A stretch of DNA of 64,000 nt from Streptomyces antioxidans (GTDB lineage: Bacteria; Actinomycetota; Actinomycetes; Streptomycetales; Streptomycetaceae), in the NCBI RefSeq assembly GCF_000968685.2, contig NZ_LAKD02000015.1, forward strand, positions 62,001 to 126,000, given 5' to 3'. Below, in pieces: positions 17,502-25,649 of the stretch. A model generated the notes under the pieces. That model made no database searches and was not told the DNA's origin. It worked only from the letters and a program-made list of their open reading frames with translations. Made by a program: the position numbers and the translations under genes. How positions within the stretch are numbered: position 1 is the first letter of the stretch; each line of letters begins with the position of its first letter.

Positions 17502-18008
17502 CTACCGGAGGTCCCTGAGCATCACCGCGTAGTGGGGCGAGTCGTCGTGTGACGTGGACTCGTCCACCTTTCGGTACCCCCAGCTCTCGTAGAGCCGCAC
17601 GACCTTCTTATGTGCGATCTCCGCCTGAAGAGACACCGCCCTCGCATCCACGGGAGCTATCAGTGCGTCATGGATTATCTTGGCTCTGCCAGTCCCGCGC
17701 CACTTGGGTAGCACCATGAGTTCAGACAGCGCGAACACGGGGCCTCGTAGATCACTGGGCCGGGTGCTGCCTTGCCACCAGCCACCGGGCGCGAGGACTG
17801 AGCCGTAGGCGTAGCCGACCGGGCCGCCGTCCTCCCAGCCGGATACGCACCTCCAGTTCTTCCGTGAGGACCACAGGTCCAGGAAGTACGTGAAACGCTC
17901 ACGAGAGTGGAACGGGTCGGGGTCGCCCGCATACACCTCGTCGTGGATGTCCAGCAGCATCGAACGCACGTCTTGAGCGTCGACGTGACCGTACCGCCTC
18001 AAATCCAT
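17502..18008 (-). CDS. GNAT family N-acetyltransferase
   Basis: A 168-residue protein with the GNAT fold. Motif A is seen in ELMVLPKWRGTGRAKIIHDALI, with the acetyl-CoA pyrophosphate loop W-R-G-T-G-R, and a C-terminal motif B region (VVRLYESWGYRKVDES) typical of single-domain acetyltransferases. The substrate is unknown. The start overlaps the end of the upstream regulator gene by 10 bases, so the two are co-translated. Third-position G+C is visibly lower than in the flanking housekeeping genes, in keeping with an acquired segment. Confidence 0.8.
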   Translation of the reverse strand: MDLRRYGHVDAQDVRSMLLDIHDEVYAGDPDPFHSRERFTYFLDLWSSRKNWRCVSGWEDGGPVGYAYGSVLAPGGWWQGSTRPSDLRGPVFALSELMVLPKWRGTGRAKIIHDALIAPVDARAVSLQAEIAHKKVVRLYESWGYRKVDESTSHDDSPHYAVMLRDLR

Positions 18009-19252
18009 TGTCGAGACTCCTCAGTCCACCCCGTTACCTCAGGCGTCTTCGATCCGGAGGCGATGAGCAGTTCGCGCCCCCTGGCCAAGGTCTTGGCAGT
18101 CCTTCGTGACCCAGAGCCGGGAAGCAGCAGGGCTGATGCCTTCCTTGCGGTGGCGCAGCCCAATTCAAGCTCACCCTGCCTGACCTGTGCCAGAGATAGG
18201 TGCGCGGTGAACAGCGCTCTGTCGCGGACCATGCCCTCGGGAATGGCCGACAGCGTTCGGTGCAGACAGAACTCCGCCCGGCCGTGCTCCCCGACCGCCG
18301 TCCATACGTACGAGGACAAGGCGTCGAACTCGGCGACCCCATAGAAGCTGATCCAGTCTGAGCGCACAGGCTGAGCGATGCGGCCGAAGTGCTTCTCTGC
18401 CAGTTCGAGAGCGCGTAGGGCGTCTGTGTGCTGATCCAGTCGGGCCAGCGCGTTGGCATTGCGCATGTGCCCGAGAGAGGCAAAAAGAGGATCACACCGT
18501 GCTGCTGTCGAACGCTTCATCACATCGGCAGCAGCAGCAGCCTCAGCATGGTTCTCTCGCATGCTCGACGCGAGCATCAGGTGATCCCACACGCGGTACC
18601 TCGTCTGGCTATCCCGCGACAGGCCGGCCAGGGTCATGGCCTTGTCCAGGTGCGCGCGAGCCCGCTTCGGGGAGCTTGCGTCGAGGGCGGCAAACGCCGC
18701 AGCCGCCATCGCGTCGGCAGCAAGACGATGCAGCATGTCCCGTACACGATTGGAGACCGCCCCGGTGGTGAGCGCGGACTGGACCCGCGTAGCAAGCTCG
18801 ATGGCCAGGTTCTCCACCCGCCTCGTGCCTCCCACAACCCGGTCTTCCTGGAGGATCTGTACGTAGTCCTGGTGAAACCTATCGACGTCACTGACACCTA
18901 GCCGTCTCTGCCTTCCCCGCGGAGTAGCGAGGCCCAAGCCTGCTCCGCCTACTGCATTAACGAATGCGCGACGCTGCACGGGCCCGTCCTCCGATGGTGC
19001 ACGACTCTTCCTGCGTCGGGGGATGAACCCTAAGTCCTCGGACGAGGCGTCGAGCACCTCTTCGATGCACAGCCGGATGCGGTCTTGCGGCCACTTGGTC
19101 TCGTAGCGCAACCAGCGGCGAACGTCTGTGTCAGTGACCGAGCCATGAGAGCCGGTCAATCGTTCGACCGCAAGGTTAATTTCCCTGGCCAAACCGGCTT
19201 GGGAGAAGCCGAGTTGTTCGATCCGCGCTTCCAGCTTGGCGTTTGCGTACAC
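17999..19252 (-). CDS. Streptomyces XRE-like/TPR transcriptional regulator
   Basis: The 417-residue protein starts with a helix-turn-helix-like region (ARIEQLGFSQAGLAREIN, then TDTDVRRWLRYETKWPQ; residues about 8-60), then a basic linker (IPRRRKSRAPSE). A short Tat-like or hydrophobic stretch at about 95-110 is followed by a helical, TPR-like C-terminal two-thirds rich in Ala (about 130-400, e.g. HLDKAMTLAGLSRDSQ). This layout is seen in many Streptomyces regulators that sit next to small anti-sigma-like ATPases. It is divergent from the operon beginning at 19417, which it probably controls, and is followed by a GNAT gene overlapping by 10 bases. Codon usage is less GC-biased than in neighbours. 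Confidence 0.7.
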   Translation of the reverse strand: MYANAKLEARIEQLGFSQAGLAREINLAVERLTGSHGSVTDTDVRRWLRYETKWPQDRIRLCIEEVLDASSEDLGFIPRRRKSRAPSEDGPVQRRAFVNAVGGAGLGLATPRGRQRRLGVSDVDRFHQDYVQILQEDRVVGGTRRVENLAIELATRVQSALTTGAVSNRVRDMLHRLAADAMAAAAFAALDASSPKRARAHLDKAMTLAGLSRDSQTRYRVWDHLMLASSMRENHAEAAAAADVMKRSTAARCDPLFASLGHMRNANALARLDQHTDALRALELAEKHFGRIAQPVRSDWISFYGVAEFDALSSYVWTAVGEHGRAEFCLHRTLSAIPEGMVRDRALFTAHLSLAQVRQGELELGCATARKASALLLPGSGSRRTAKTLARGRELLIASGSKTPEVTGWTEESRQWI

Positions 19253-19324
19253 AGGATGAAGGTAGCGCTCCGCGATCAGGTCACGACAGCGTGAAAGTAA
19301 AAATCACCGGGGTCATGCCCTGTA

Positions 19325-19343
19325 GTTCCACATGGTTCCACCT
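19325..19343. promoter_or_regulatory. Direct repeat GTTCCAC, candidate binding site for the divergent regulator
   Basis: GTTCCACAT at 19325-19333 is repeated as GTTCCACCT at 19335-19343, ten bases apart (about one helical turn). It lies in the 164-base region between the divergent regulator (start 19252) and the operon start at 19417. An A-rich stretch at 19295-19310 nearby could be a promoter. Confidence 0.35.
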
Positions 19344-19416
19344 GTCGCCGCTGTCGTGCCGGTCGTTCACTGGGTGTCGCCTGGAGTCACCCCCGAACCC
19401 GAAGGTGAGGAGCGGC

Positions 19417-19830
19417 GTGAGCACGATGACCGAGCCATCAGCAACGGGCGTCCCCGCGTGCAGCGAGACGATGCGCCGGGAGCGGGAATCGGCAAGCGCG
19501 GCGCGGGGACTGGTGTCGTCGTCGCTGCGGGTGTGGGGCCTGGAAGACGTCGAGGACGCGGCCCGGCTGGTGGTGACCGAGCTGGTCTCGAACACGGTCA
19601 AGCATGCGCGGCTGGAAATGATCCGGGTGAAGGTGTCGAGGGTCGGCCTCAAGCGCGTGCGGATCGCGGTCACCGACCGGTCCCGCAAGCTGCCCACCCT
19701 GTGCGACGCGGGGGCGGACGACGTGAACGGCCGGGGCCTGGCGATAGTCGCCGCGATGTCCGAGAAGTGGGGCGTCGATCCGCTGCGTTGGGGGAAACGC
19801 GTGTGGGCCGAGTTGGAAGTCAGTCCGTGA
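19417..19830 (+). CDS. Anti-sigma-like ATP-binding protein (HATPase_c, RsbW type)
   Basis: The 137-residue protein has a GHKL ATPase fold: N-box in VVTELVSNTVKHA, G1 region AVTDRSRKLP, and G2 box GRGLAIVAAMSEKWGV. It has no phosphoacceptor or sensor part, as in RsbW-like serine kinases that hold sigma or anti-sigma-antagonist partners. GTG 19417 is chosen because GAGGAG sits five bases ahead; ATG 19426 is the alternative. The stop overlaps the GTG of the small membrane peptide gene, so it heads a tightly coupled operon. Such ATPases next to an XRE-like regulator form a recurrent Streptomyces pair; the direct partner here is not evident. Confidence 0.8.
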   Translation: MSTMTEPSATGVPACSETMRRERESASAARGLVSSSLRVWGLEDVEDAARLVVTELVSNTVKHARLEMIRVKVSRVGLKRVRIAVTDRSRKLPTLCDAGADDVNGRGLAIVAAMSEKWGVDPLRWGKRVWAELEVSP

Positions 19831-20087
19831 CGCCCCGCCGTGCCCAGGTGCTCTACGTCCTGGCGGTGTTCGCCGTGATGGCCGCCGTCGGCTACGCCAT
19901 CGCGACGTCGCAAAAGCCCCCTCTGCCGGGCCGGGAAGGCTCGGTGAGGGGCGAGACGGCCCTGGGCCCGATACATCCAAGTGCGGGAACAGGCTCCCGC
20001 CCGCTGATCCCCGGCCCCCGGTCGTGCTGCGTGACGTCGGCCGGCCGGCAGCCGGTTTCCACCCGAGTTCCACGGAGGCAGGCATGA
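19827..20087 (+). CDS. Small membrane peptide coupled to radical SAM gene
   Basis: An 86-residue ORF with a GTG start overlapping the ATPase stop by 4 bases, and its own TGA overlapping the ATG of the radical SAM gene by 4 bases. Residues 1-6 are basic, 8-27 form one transmembrane helix (VLYVLAVFAVMAAVGYAIAT), and the tail is Gly/Pro/Arg-rich with the pair SCC near residue 67. GC bias at third positions is strong in the helix part and weaker in the tail. I recognise no family. A peptide just before a SPASM enzyme could be its substrate or a membrane anchor; equally it may be a minor membrane protein. The double overlap is the main support for its reality. Confidence 0.55.
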   Translation: MTPRRAQVLYVLAVFAVMAAVGYAIATSQKPPLPGREGSVRGETALGPIHPSAGTGSRPLIPGPRSCCVTSAGRQPVSTRVPRRQA

Positions 20088-21193
20088 CCGCACGACCGAT
20101 CATCACTGGCGAACAGGCCGCGTCCTGTTACTTCCGCACCACCGTTGACCATCCCCACCGCAAGGCTCTGATCCAGGTGTGCGAGCCGTGCAACGAAAAG
20201 TGCGCCCACTGCTTCGTGTCCGCGACGAAACGCGGCGACTACATGCTCCTCGACGGAGTCCGGAAACGGCTGATCCCACAGCTCGCCGAGGCCCGGGTGA
20301 ACCGGGTGACGCTCACCGGCGGGGAGCCGTTCATGCATGCCGACCTGCTCCAGATCACGGCCGACTTCCGTGCGGCTGGCATGGGCGTCGGCCTGTGTAC
20401 CAATGCGACGATGGTCACCGACGAGCAGATCCGTGAACTCGCTGCGCTCGACGCTCACATGAACGTCAGCCTGGACGGGTTCTCTGCCGACTCGCACGGG
20501 AAGTTCCGGGGCCGACCCGAAGGCTTCGACGAGACCGTGGAGACGGTGAAGCGGTTCGCGAAGGCGGGCATTCTCCAGGGATTGCTGTGCACGCCGAACA
20601 ACCTTGCACAGGACGAGGAGTACCGGGAGCTGTGTGCGTTCGCCCGGGACCAGGGTGCGAAGTACGTACTGATGAACCCACTCGGCGAAATGGGCAGAGG
20701 CGCGAACTCGTCGCGGAAGCTGCGTCGCCCGGACGATCACATGCGGCACATTCGCGATCTGACGATGCCGTTCGTCGACGATGGCGTGGACATGGTTCAC
20801 ATTCGGTTTCCGAATGACGGCAAGCCTCTCTCCGGGTGTGAGGCGGGGACGATCATCTACGTCTTCACCAAGGGTGAGGTCGCAGTCTGCCCCTACCTGG
20901 CGTTCGCCGCTCGCACGAAGGTCAGCCAGCACCCGGACACCGACTTCCTCGTTGGGAACGTGTGGGAGCACGACGACGTGGCCGCGCGACTCGACGCCTA
21001 CGGCCGGTTCGGCGACCGGTGGGACCTCGGCGGGAACGACACGTGCGGCGGATGCGCCATGTCGAGCCGCTGCGGGAAGGGCTGCCCCGCAGCCGTCGTC
21101 GCCGCCGGTCAGCGCATCGGTGCCGTCGACAGCGAGCAGTGTCCTGTCATGCCGCACCAGCCCCGTGCGCTTCCCGTGGTGGGTGTGTCATGA
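20084..21193 (+). CDS. Radical SAM/SPASM domain enzyme
   Basis: The 369-residue protein starts at ATG 20084 behind GGAGGCA. The radical SAM core (about 28-230) has C36-N-E-K-C40-A-H-C43 for the SAM-binding 4Fe-4S cluster and TGGEP (78-82). The C terminus fits the full SPASM signature: C252-x11-G-x4-C269, then C321-x2-C324-x5-C330-x3-C334, and a final C353. SPASM enzymes usually modify peptides or proteins (PqqE, anaerobic sulfatase maturases, RiPP maturases), cytosolically. VSLDGFSADSHGKFRG fits this family rather than viperins. It overlaps by 4 bases with both the small membrane peptide upstream and the thymidylate kinase-like gene downstream. The substrate is unknown. Confidence 0.85.
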   Translation: MTARPIITGEQAASCYFRTTVDHPHRKALIQVCEPCNEKCAHCFVSATKRGDYMLLDGVRKRLIPQLAEARVNRVTLTGGEPFMHADLLQITADFRAAGMGVGLCTNATMVTDEQIRELAALDAHMNVSLDGFSADSHGKFRGRPEGFDETVETVKRFAKAGILQGLLCTPNNLAQDEEYRELCAFARDQGAKYVLMNPLGEMGRGANSSRKLRRPDDHMRHIRDLTMPFVDDGVDMVHIRFPNDGKPLSGCEAGTIIYVFTKGEVAVCPYLAFAARTKVSQHPDTDFLVGNVWEHDDVAARLDAYGRFGDRWDLGGNDTCGGCAMSSRCGKGCPAAVVAAGQRIGAVDSEQCPVMPHQPRALPVVGVS

Positions 21194-21789
21194 CCGGGAT
21201 GTTCGTGACGATCGACGGGCCGGGCGGCGTCGGCAAGTCCACCGTGACGGCTGCCGTCGTCGCCGAGCTGCGCGCCGCCGGCGTGGCGGTACACGCCACA
21301 AGGGAGCCCAGCGACACCGCACCGGGGCGGCTCGCACGGCAGGGCACCGACGACTACCGCGGCATGGCGATGGCCTGCCTGATCGCAGCCGACCGGTATC
21401 AGCACCTTGAAGGTGAGATCCGACCTGCGGTGGCGTGCGGCGACGTCGTCGTGTGTGACCGCTACGTCGCCTCCTCGCTGGTGCTACAGGTGATGGACGG
21501 CGTCGGCCGTGACCTGGTCTGGGAACTCAACAGGCACGCCGACATGCCCGACCTGGCCGTCATCATCAACGCTCACGCCGACGTGATCGAGAAGCGTTTG
21601 ACCGAGCGAGGCGCGCACAGCCGCTACGAGCGGGAGCCCGGCAGCAGCCAGCGGGAATGCGCGGCGTTCCGCGAAGCGGCTAGGTTCCTCATGGCCGCCG
21701 GCGTGCACGTCGTCCAGTTCGACGCGACCACCGAAGGGCCGGAGAAGATCGCTCGCGACATCGTCGCGGAGATCAGGAACCGTGGATGA
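21190..21789 (+). CDS. Thymidylate kinase-like P-loop nucleotide kinase
   Basis: A 199-residue protein. The Walker A sequence IDGPGGVGKST (8-18), VHATREPSDTAPG and the DR motif in VVCDRYVASSLVLQ match the dTMP kinase family in order and spacing. Its length is close to standard thymidylate kinases. Differences include VASSLVLQ in place of the usual VDSSLAYQ-type segment and an unusual LID region (ERGAHSRYEREPGSS), so the preferred nucleotide may differ from dTMP. It starts inside the radical SAM stop (ATGA) and overlaps the next gene by 8 bases, so it is a dedicated operon member rather than the housekeeping kinase (inference). Confidence 0.8.
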   Translation: MTGMFVTIDGPGGVGKSTVTAAVVAELRAAGVAVHATREPSDTAPGRLARQGTDDYRGMAMACLIAADRYQHLEGEIRPAVACGDVVVCDRYVASSLVLQVMDGVGRDLVWELNRHADMPDLAVIINAHADVIEKRLTERGAHSRYEREPGSSQRECAAFREAARFLMAAGVHVVQFDATTEGPEKIARDIVAEIRNRG

Positions 21790-22621
21790 GGTGCAGCTCA
21801 TGACCAGCCAGGCGAGCACGCTCGACGTGCTGACGTTCAACCTGAACAACCCATCCAGAGAACGCGCCGAACGCCAGCTCGTGTACCTCGCGGCGCGGCC
21901 CGAGCAGGTGCTTGTGCTGACCGAGACGGTCGACAACGCTGGCTGCTCCTTCCTGGCCTCCCAGTTCGGTGACGCCGGATACGCGGTCATCTTTCCCCGG
22001 CCGGAACGCGGCGAGCGCGGCGCGATGATCGTGAGCCGCCTACCGACCCAGCAGGGGCCGGCCTCCGTCGGATACCTGCCGCACCGCGCGGTGTCGGTGA
22101 CCGTCGCGACCGATGGAGGCCCGCTCGACATCACCGGCCTGTACGTGCCCTCTCGGGACGCGTCGGAAGCGAAGACCACGCGGAAGCGGACGTTCCTCGA
22201 ACGCTGCCGTACGGGCCTGCCACGCGGTGACGCCGGGTTGGGGCTGGTGCTCGGCGACTTCAATGTGCTCGAGCCTGAGCACAGGCCCGCGTACCGGTTC
22301 TTCCAGCCGTTCGAGTACGGGTTCTACAAATGGTTGGGAGAGACCGGGTACCGCGACGCGTTCCGCGCGCTGCACCCGGACACCGCCGAATACTCGTGGG
22401 TGGGCCGGACCGGCGACGGCTACCGCTACGACCACGTGCACGCCTCGGCCAGCCTGGCGGCCGAGCTGCGGGCCTGCTCCTACGTCCACGAACCGCGTAC
22501 GGGTACGGACCGGCTCACCGACCACTCCGCGCTCACCGTTTCGCTCGCTCTGCGCCCTGCGAGGACGCTGCCGGTAACCGATCCCACTGAGGCCGCCGAG
22601 CGGGTACCGGCGCTGTTCTGA
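21782..22621 (+). CDS. Endonuclease/exonuclease/phosphatase-fold protein
   Basis: The 279-residue cytosolic protein has the EEP metal-dependent phosphodiesterase fold: LTFNLNNPS at the first strand, LTETVDN (acid), GDFNV (Asp-Asn pair), YDHVHAS and the terminal TDHSAL (Asp-His). All catalytic positions of the DNase I-like family are present. Members cleave nucleic acids, nucleotides or phosphoinositides, and the target cannot be told here. GTG 21782 overlaps the kinase gene; ATG 21800, with GAGG eight bases ahead, is an equally good start. It lies 15 bases before the MazG-like gene and shares its transcript. Confidence 0.8.
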   Translation: MDEVQLMTSQASTLDVLTFNLNNPSRERAERQLVYLAARPEQVLVLTETVDNAGCSFLASQFGDAGYAVIFPRPERGERGAMIVSRLPTQQGPASVGYLPHRAVSVTVATDGGPLDITGLYVPSRDASEAKTTRKRTFLERCRTGLPRGDAGLGLVLGDFNVLEPEHRPAYRFFQPFEYGFYKWLGETGYRDAFRALHPDTAEYSWVGRTGDGYRYDHVHASASLAAELRACSYVHEPRTGTDRLTDHSALTVSLALRPARTLPVTDPTEAAERVPALF

Positions 22622-22636
22622 CCCCGGAGGACTGTG

Positions 22637-22948
22637 ATGGATGAGACCTGGAAGACCGTCGAGCGGTTGCGTGAGTGGCTGGATGCGGAGAGCCCTCTTG
22701 CGCCGGACGTGACGCGGATCATGCGCGTACTCAAGATCACCGAGGAGGCCGGGGAGGTCGCCGAGGCGATGCACGGGATGCTCGGCTCGAACCCGAGGAA
22801 GGGCGCGAGCCATACCGAGGACGACGTCCGCAAGGAGCTGTGCGACGTGATCCTTACGAGCATGGTCGCGCTCGCCTCGTTCACGCCGGACGCCGCCGGC
22901 GTCTTCGACGAGCGGCTGCGGCAGATCGCTGACCGCTCGTTGAGTTGA
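22637..22948 (+). CDS. MazG-like nucleotide pyrophosphohydrolase
   Basis: A 103-residue all-alpha protein with the MazG/dUTPase-like metal motif: E36-E37-x-x-E40 in KITEEAGEVAEA and E67-x-x-D70 in RKELCDVILTS. These enzymes hydrolyse nucleoside triphosphates, often aberrant ones, to monophosphate and pyrophosphate. Single-domain length fits small MazG-like proteins that act as dimers or tetramers. GTG 22634 directly precedes ATG 22637; GGAGGA at 22625-22630 suits either. It is the last gene of the operon, ended by a hairpin five bases later. Together with a nucleotide kinase and EEP enzyme it points to nucleotide chemistry. Confidence 0.8.
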   Translation: MDETWKTVERLREWLDAESPLAPDVTRIMRVLKITEEAGEVAEAMHGMLGSNPRKGASHTEDDVRKELCDVILTSMVALASFTPDAAGVFDERLRQIADRSLS

Positions 22949-22952
22949 GAGA

Positions 22953-22978
22953 AGCCCGACGCCATCAGGGGTCGGGCT
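22953..22978 (+). terminator. Terminator of the radical SAM/MazG operon
   Basis: Perfect 8-bp inverted repeat AGCCCGAC / GTCGGGCT with a 10-base loop, 5 bases after the MazG-like stop codon, followed by CCTCG with no U-tract. Confidence 0.6.
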
Positions 22979-23147
22979 CCTCGCCCGTCCAGAGCCGGGT
23001 GCGCACCCGGTGCACCAACTGGCGGATCGCGTGCGGCTGGTGGGGAGGTCCGGGCTGGGACGGGACAGGGCGGGCCGGTTCGCCACAAAGGTCAGAGCGT
23101 CGTCGCAGGTGAGACTTCGGTAGCGGTTCCGGTTCCGCGTACGACAT
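22965..23147 (-). CDS. Possible small Arg/Pro-rich protein
   Basis: A 60-residue open frame from ATG 23147 (starting MSYAEPEPLPKSHLRRRSDL) with a basic, Pro- and His-rich C-terminal half. Third-position G+C is near 78 percent overall and higher toward the end, which is compatible with coding. Its stop lies within the terminator of the convergent operon. I do not recognise it, and no ribosome-binding site stands out. It could be chance. Confidence 0.3.
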   Translation of the reverse strand: MSYAEPEPLPKSHLRRRSDLCGEPARPVPSQPGPPHQPHAIRQLVHRVRTRLWTGEEPDP

Positions 23148-23189
23148 GATGCGCTGAGCGTCAGTGCGGGAACAGACCGGTCAGCCGCC

Positions 23190-23585
23190 TCATAGCCTCC
23201 GGTCCACGCCGCACGGGGTGGACCGGTCCGCGCGGGCGGCCCGGTGCACCGCGCGCAGCAGCCGCTTCGGTGTGGTCCGGTGCTGCCACAGGACGGCTTG
23301 GACGCCGTACTCCATCACCGCCATCAGCTCCGTCTCCCGGAGCTCGCCCGCGATCAGCACCACCCGCTGCCGACCGCCCCGCACCAGTTGGCGCAGCTCC
23401 GCCCCGGCGCGGTCGTCCAGGCGCTCGGCGAGCATGACGGCGACGGCGCCGCCGGGTTCGTCGCCGAGCGGGCACGGCCGGTCGACCAGCTTGACGCTGG
23501 GCTGATGCTGCAGATGACGCACGACCCCGGCCCGGCTGAGCGGGTCGGGGCCGTGGACCGTCACCGTGACACGCGCGTCCGGCAC
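23190..23585 (-). pseudogene. Truncated response regulator-like protein lacking its HTH domain
   Basis: From GTG 23585 (GAGGA six bases ahead) the frame encodes 131 residues resembling the receiver-like N-terminal domain of Streptomyces LuxR-type regulators (VTVTVHGPDPLSRAGVVRHL, then QRVVLIAGELRETELMAVMEYGVQAVLW). The expected C-terminal LuxR helix-turn-helix is absent. After ARADRSTP the frame runs into a short unrelated end, while a neighbouring frame closes with EAMRRLTGLFPH, suggesting a frameshift plus loss of the DNA-binding part. The canonical phosphoacceptor Asp is not obvious. It marks the right edge of the accessory region. Confidence 0.65.
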
Positions 23586-23743
23586 TGTGTTCCTCGATTT
23601 CCCGGTGGCTATGGACTCCACAGGGTCATCGAGGGGACTAAACGAACGGTTGCCGCGCGATCAACACGTATGCGAGGGGGCGCCGTTCCCGGCGGGGAGG
23701 GGAGTGGTCCGCCGCAGGCGTCACCGTCCGCCGGACACCCCGG

Positions 23744-25492
23744 CTACGCGGCGCCGTTCCCGCTCCGCTCCTCGTCGCCGCCGAAGCGCTGCCGGAAGGA
23801 CTCCAGGTCCTCCTCGGTGATCTTCCCGAAGAGCACCGGGGGGACGGTGAAGGCCGTCCCCGCCGGGACCGACGCCAGCGCCCTCGCCTCCTCCTGGCCA
23901 GCCCAGGTGGCGGTGTCCCCGCCCAGCGCGAACGCCGACCGCATGGCCCGCGCCGAGGCCGGGATGAACGGCTCGGAGACGATCGCGTAGAGGTGGATCA
24001 GGTTCATCGCCGTACGGAGGGTGAGGGCCGCGGCCTCTTGGTCGGTCTTGATCTCCAGCCAGGGGGCCTTCTCCTCCAGGTAGGAGTTGCCCGCGCTCCA
24101 CAGGGCCCGCAGCGCCGCCGCGGCCTTGCGGAACTGGAGCGCGTCCATGTGCTCCTCGTACTCCGTCAGCAGCCGCGCGATCTCCTCGCCCAGGCGCTCC
24201 TCCGCCTCCCCGGCGGCCTTCCCGGCCGGGACCTCGTCGCCGAACCGCTTGCGGGAGAAGGACAGCACGCGGTTGACGAAGTTGCCGAGGGTGTCGGCCA
24301 GGTCCTTGTTGACGGTGGCGGTGAAGTGCTCCCAGGTGAAGGAGGTGTCGTCGGACTCCGGGGCGTTCGCCATCAGGAAGTAGCGCCAGTAGTCGGCGGG
24401 CAGCACCTCGAGCGCGGCGTCGGTGAACACCCCGCGCTTGGCGGAGGTGGAGAACTTCCCGCCGTAGTACGTCAGCCAGTTGAACGCCTTGACGTAGTCG
24501 ACCTTCTTCCAGGCGTCCCGGGTGCCCAGGAGGGTGGCCGGGAACATCACCGTGTGGAACGGGACGTTGTCCTTGGCCATGAACTCCGTGTAGCGCACCG
24601 TCTGGTCCACGTCGTACCACCACGACTTCCAGTCGCGGTGCTCCGCGTCCGTGTCTCGCGCGGCGTCCGCCCACTCCTTGGTGGCTCCGATGTACTCGAT
24701 CGGGGCGTCGAACCAGACGTAGAAGACCTTGCCCTCGGCCGCCAGGTCCGGCCAGGTGTCGGCGGGCACCGGTACGCCCCAGTCCAGGTCACGGGTGATC
24801 GCCCGGTCCTGGAGCCCCTCGTTCAGCCACTTGCGGGCGATCGAGGAGGCCAGCGTCGGCCAGTCCTTGCCGTGCTCGTCGACCCAGGCGGCGACCTCCT
24901 CCGCCAGCTTGGACTGGAGCAGGAAGAGGTGCTTGGTCTCCCGGACCTCCAGATCGCTGCTGCCGCTGATCGCGGAGCGGGCGTCGATCAGATCGGTCGG
25001 GTCGAGCACCCGGGTGCAGTTCTCGCACTGGTCGCCGCGGGCCCGGTCGTAGCCGCAGTGCGGGCAGGTGCCCTCGATGTAGCGGTCGGGGAGGAAGCGG
25101 CCGTCGGCGTTGGAGTACACCTGGCGGATCGAGCGCTCCTCGATGAAGCCGTTCGCCTTGAGCTCACGCGCGATCGTCTGGGTGATCTGCACGTTCTGCG
25201 GGGAGGAGCTGCGGCCGAAGTAGTCGAAGGCGAGGCCGAAGCCGTCGTAGATCGCCTTCTGCGCGTCATGCTGCTGGGCGCAGAACTCGTCGACCGGCAG
25301 CCCGGCCTCCTTGGCGGCCAGCTCGGCCGGGGTGCCGTGCTCATCGGTCGCGCAGATGTAGAGGACGTCATGGCCGCGCTGGCGCAGATAGCGGGCGTAG
25401 ACATCGGCCGGGAGCATGGACCCCACCATGTTGCCCAGGTGCTTGATCCCGTTGATGTAGGGAAGGGCGCTGGTGATGAGGTGTCGAGCCAT
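23744..25492 (-). CDS. metG: Methionyl-tRNA synthetase
   Basis: A 582-residue class I synthetase that charges initiator and elongator tRNA-Met. The HIGH-type signature is in [15 protein letters not shown] zinc knuckle follows at [17 protein letters not shown] (about residues 142-158). The KMSKS-type loop reads [11 protein letters not shown] near 350, as in the short archaeal/actinobacterial-like form. An anticodon-binding helical domain covers about 400-540. There is no C-terminal tRNA-binding appendage, which is normal for this shorter form. Start ATG 25492. No T-box or other leader structure is visible upstream. Confidence 0.95.
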   Translation of the reverse strand: MARHLITSALPYINGIKHLGNMVGSMLPADVYARYLRQRGHDVLYICATDEHGTPAELAAKEAGLPVDEFCAQQHDAQKAIYDGFGLAFDYFGRSSSPQNVQITQTIARELKANGFIEERSIRQVYSNADGRFLPDRYIEGTCPHCGYDRARGDQCENCTRVLDPTDLIDARSAISGSSDLEVRETKHLFLLQSKLAEEVAAWVDEHGKDWPTLASSIARKWLNEGLQDRAITRDLDWGVPVPADTWPDLAAEGKVFYVWFDAPIEYIGATKEWADAARDTDAEHRDWKSWWYDVDQTVRYTEFMAKDNVPFHTVMFPATLLGTRDAWKKVDYVKAFNWLTYYGGKFSTSAKRGVFTDAALEVLPADYWRYFLMANAPESDDTSFTWEHFTATVNKDLADTLGNFVNRVLSFSRKRFGDEVPAGKAAGEAEERLGEEIARLLTEYEEHMDALQFRKAAAALRALWSAGNSYLEEKAPWLEIKTDQEAAALTLRTAMNLIHLYAIVSEPFIPASARAMRSAFALGGDTATWAGQEEARALASVPAGTAFTVPPVLFGKITEEDLESFRQRFGGDEERSGNGAA

Positions 25493-25566
25493 TGCAGGCT
25501 GCTCCCGAGTCGATACGGTGGGTGACTTTTCGCTCTGTCGAGCCGCCCATATCGTATCCGAGCGAG

Positions 25567-25607
25567 GGGGGCCACCCGCGCGGCGTTTTCCGCTGCGGAT
25601 GGCCCCC
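25567..25607. terminator. Imperfect hairpin between metG and the vWA gene
   Basis: GGGGGCCAC.. and its imperfect complement ..ATGGCCCCC form a long GC-rich stem with one mismatch and an internal bulge around a TTTT loop. It lies 43 bases downstream of the vWA gene and upstream of metG, both on the minus strand, so it probably ends the vWA transcript. Confidence 0.5.
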
Positions 25608-25649
25608 GGGGTGGCGCCGGTGCGGCGCCCGGTCGGCTGGGGTCGCTGG

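Noticed and set aside
20084..21193. Reading the radical SAM enzyme as a prokaryotic viperin, because a nucleotide kinase follows
   Set aside because: Viperins lack the C-terminal SPASM cysteines; this protein has the full seven-cysteine SPASM pattern and the SLDG...HxxxRG segment of peptide-modifying enzymes.
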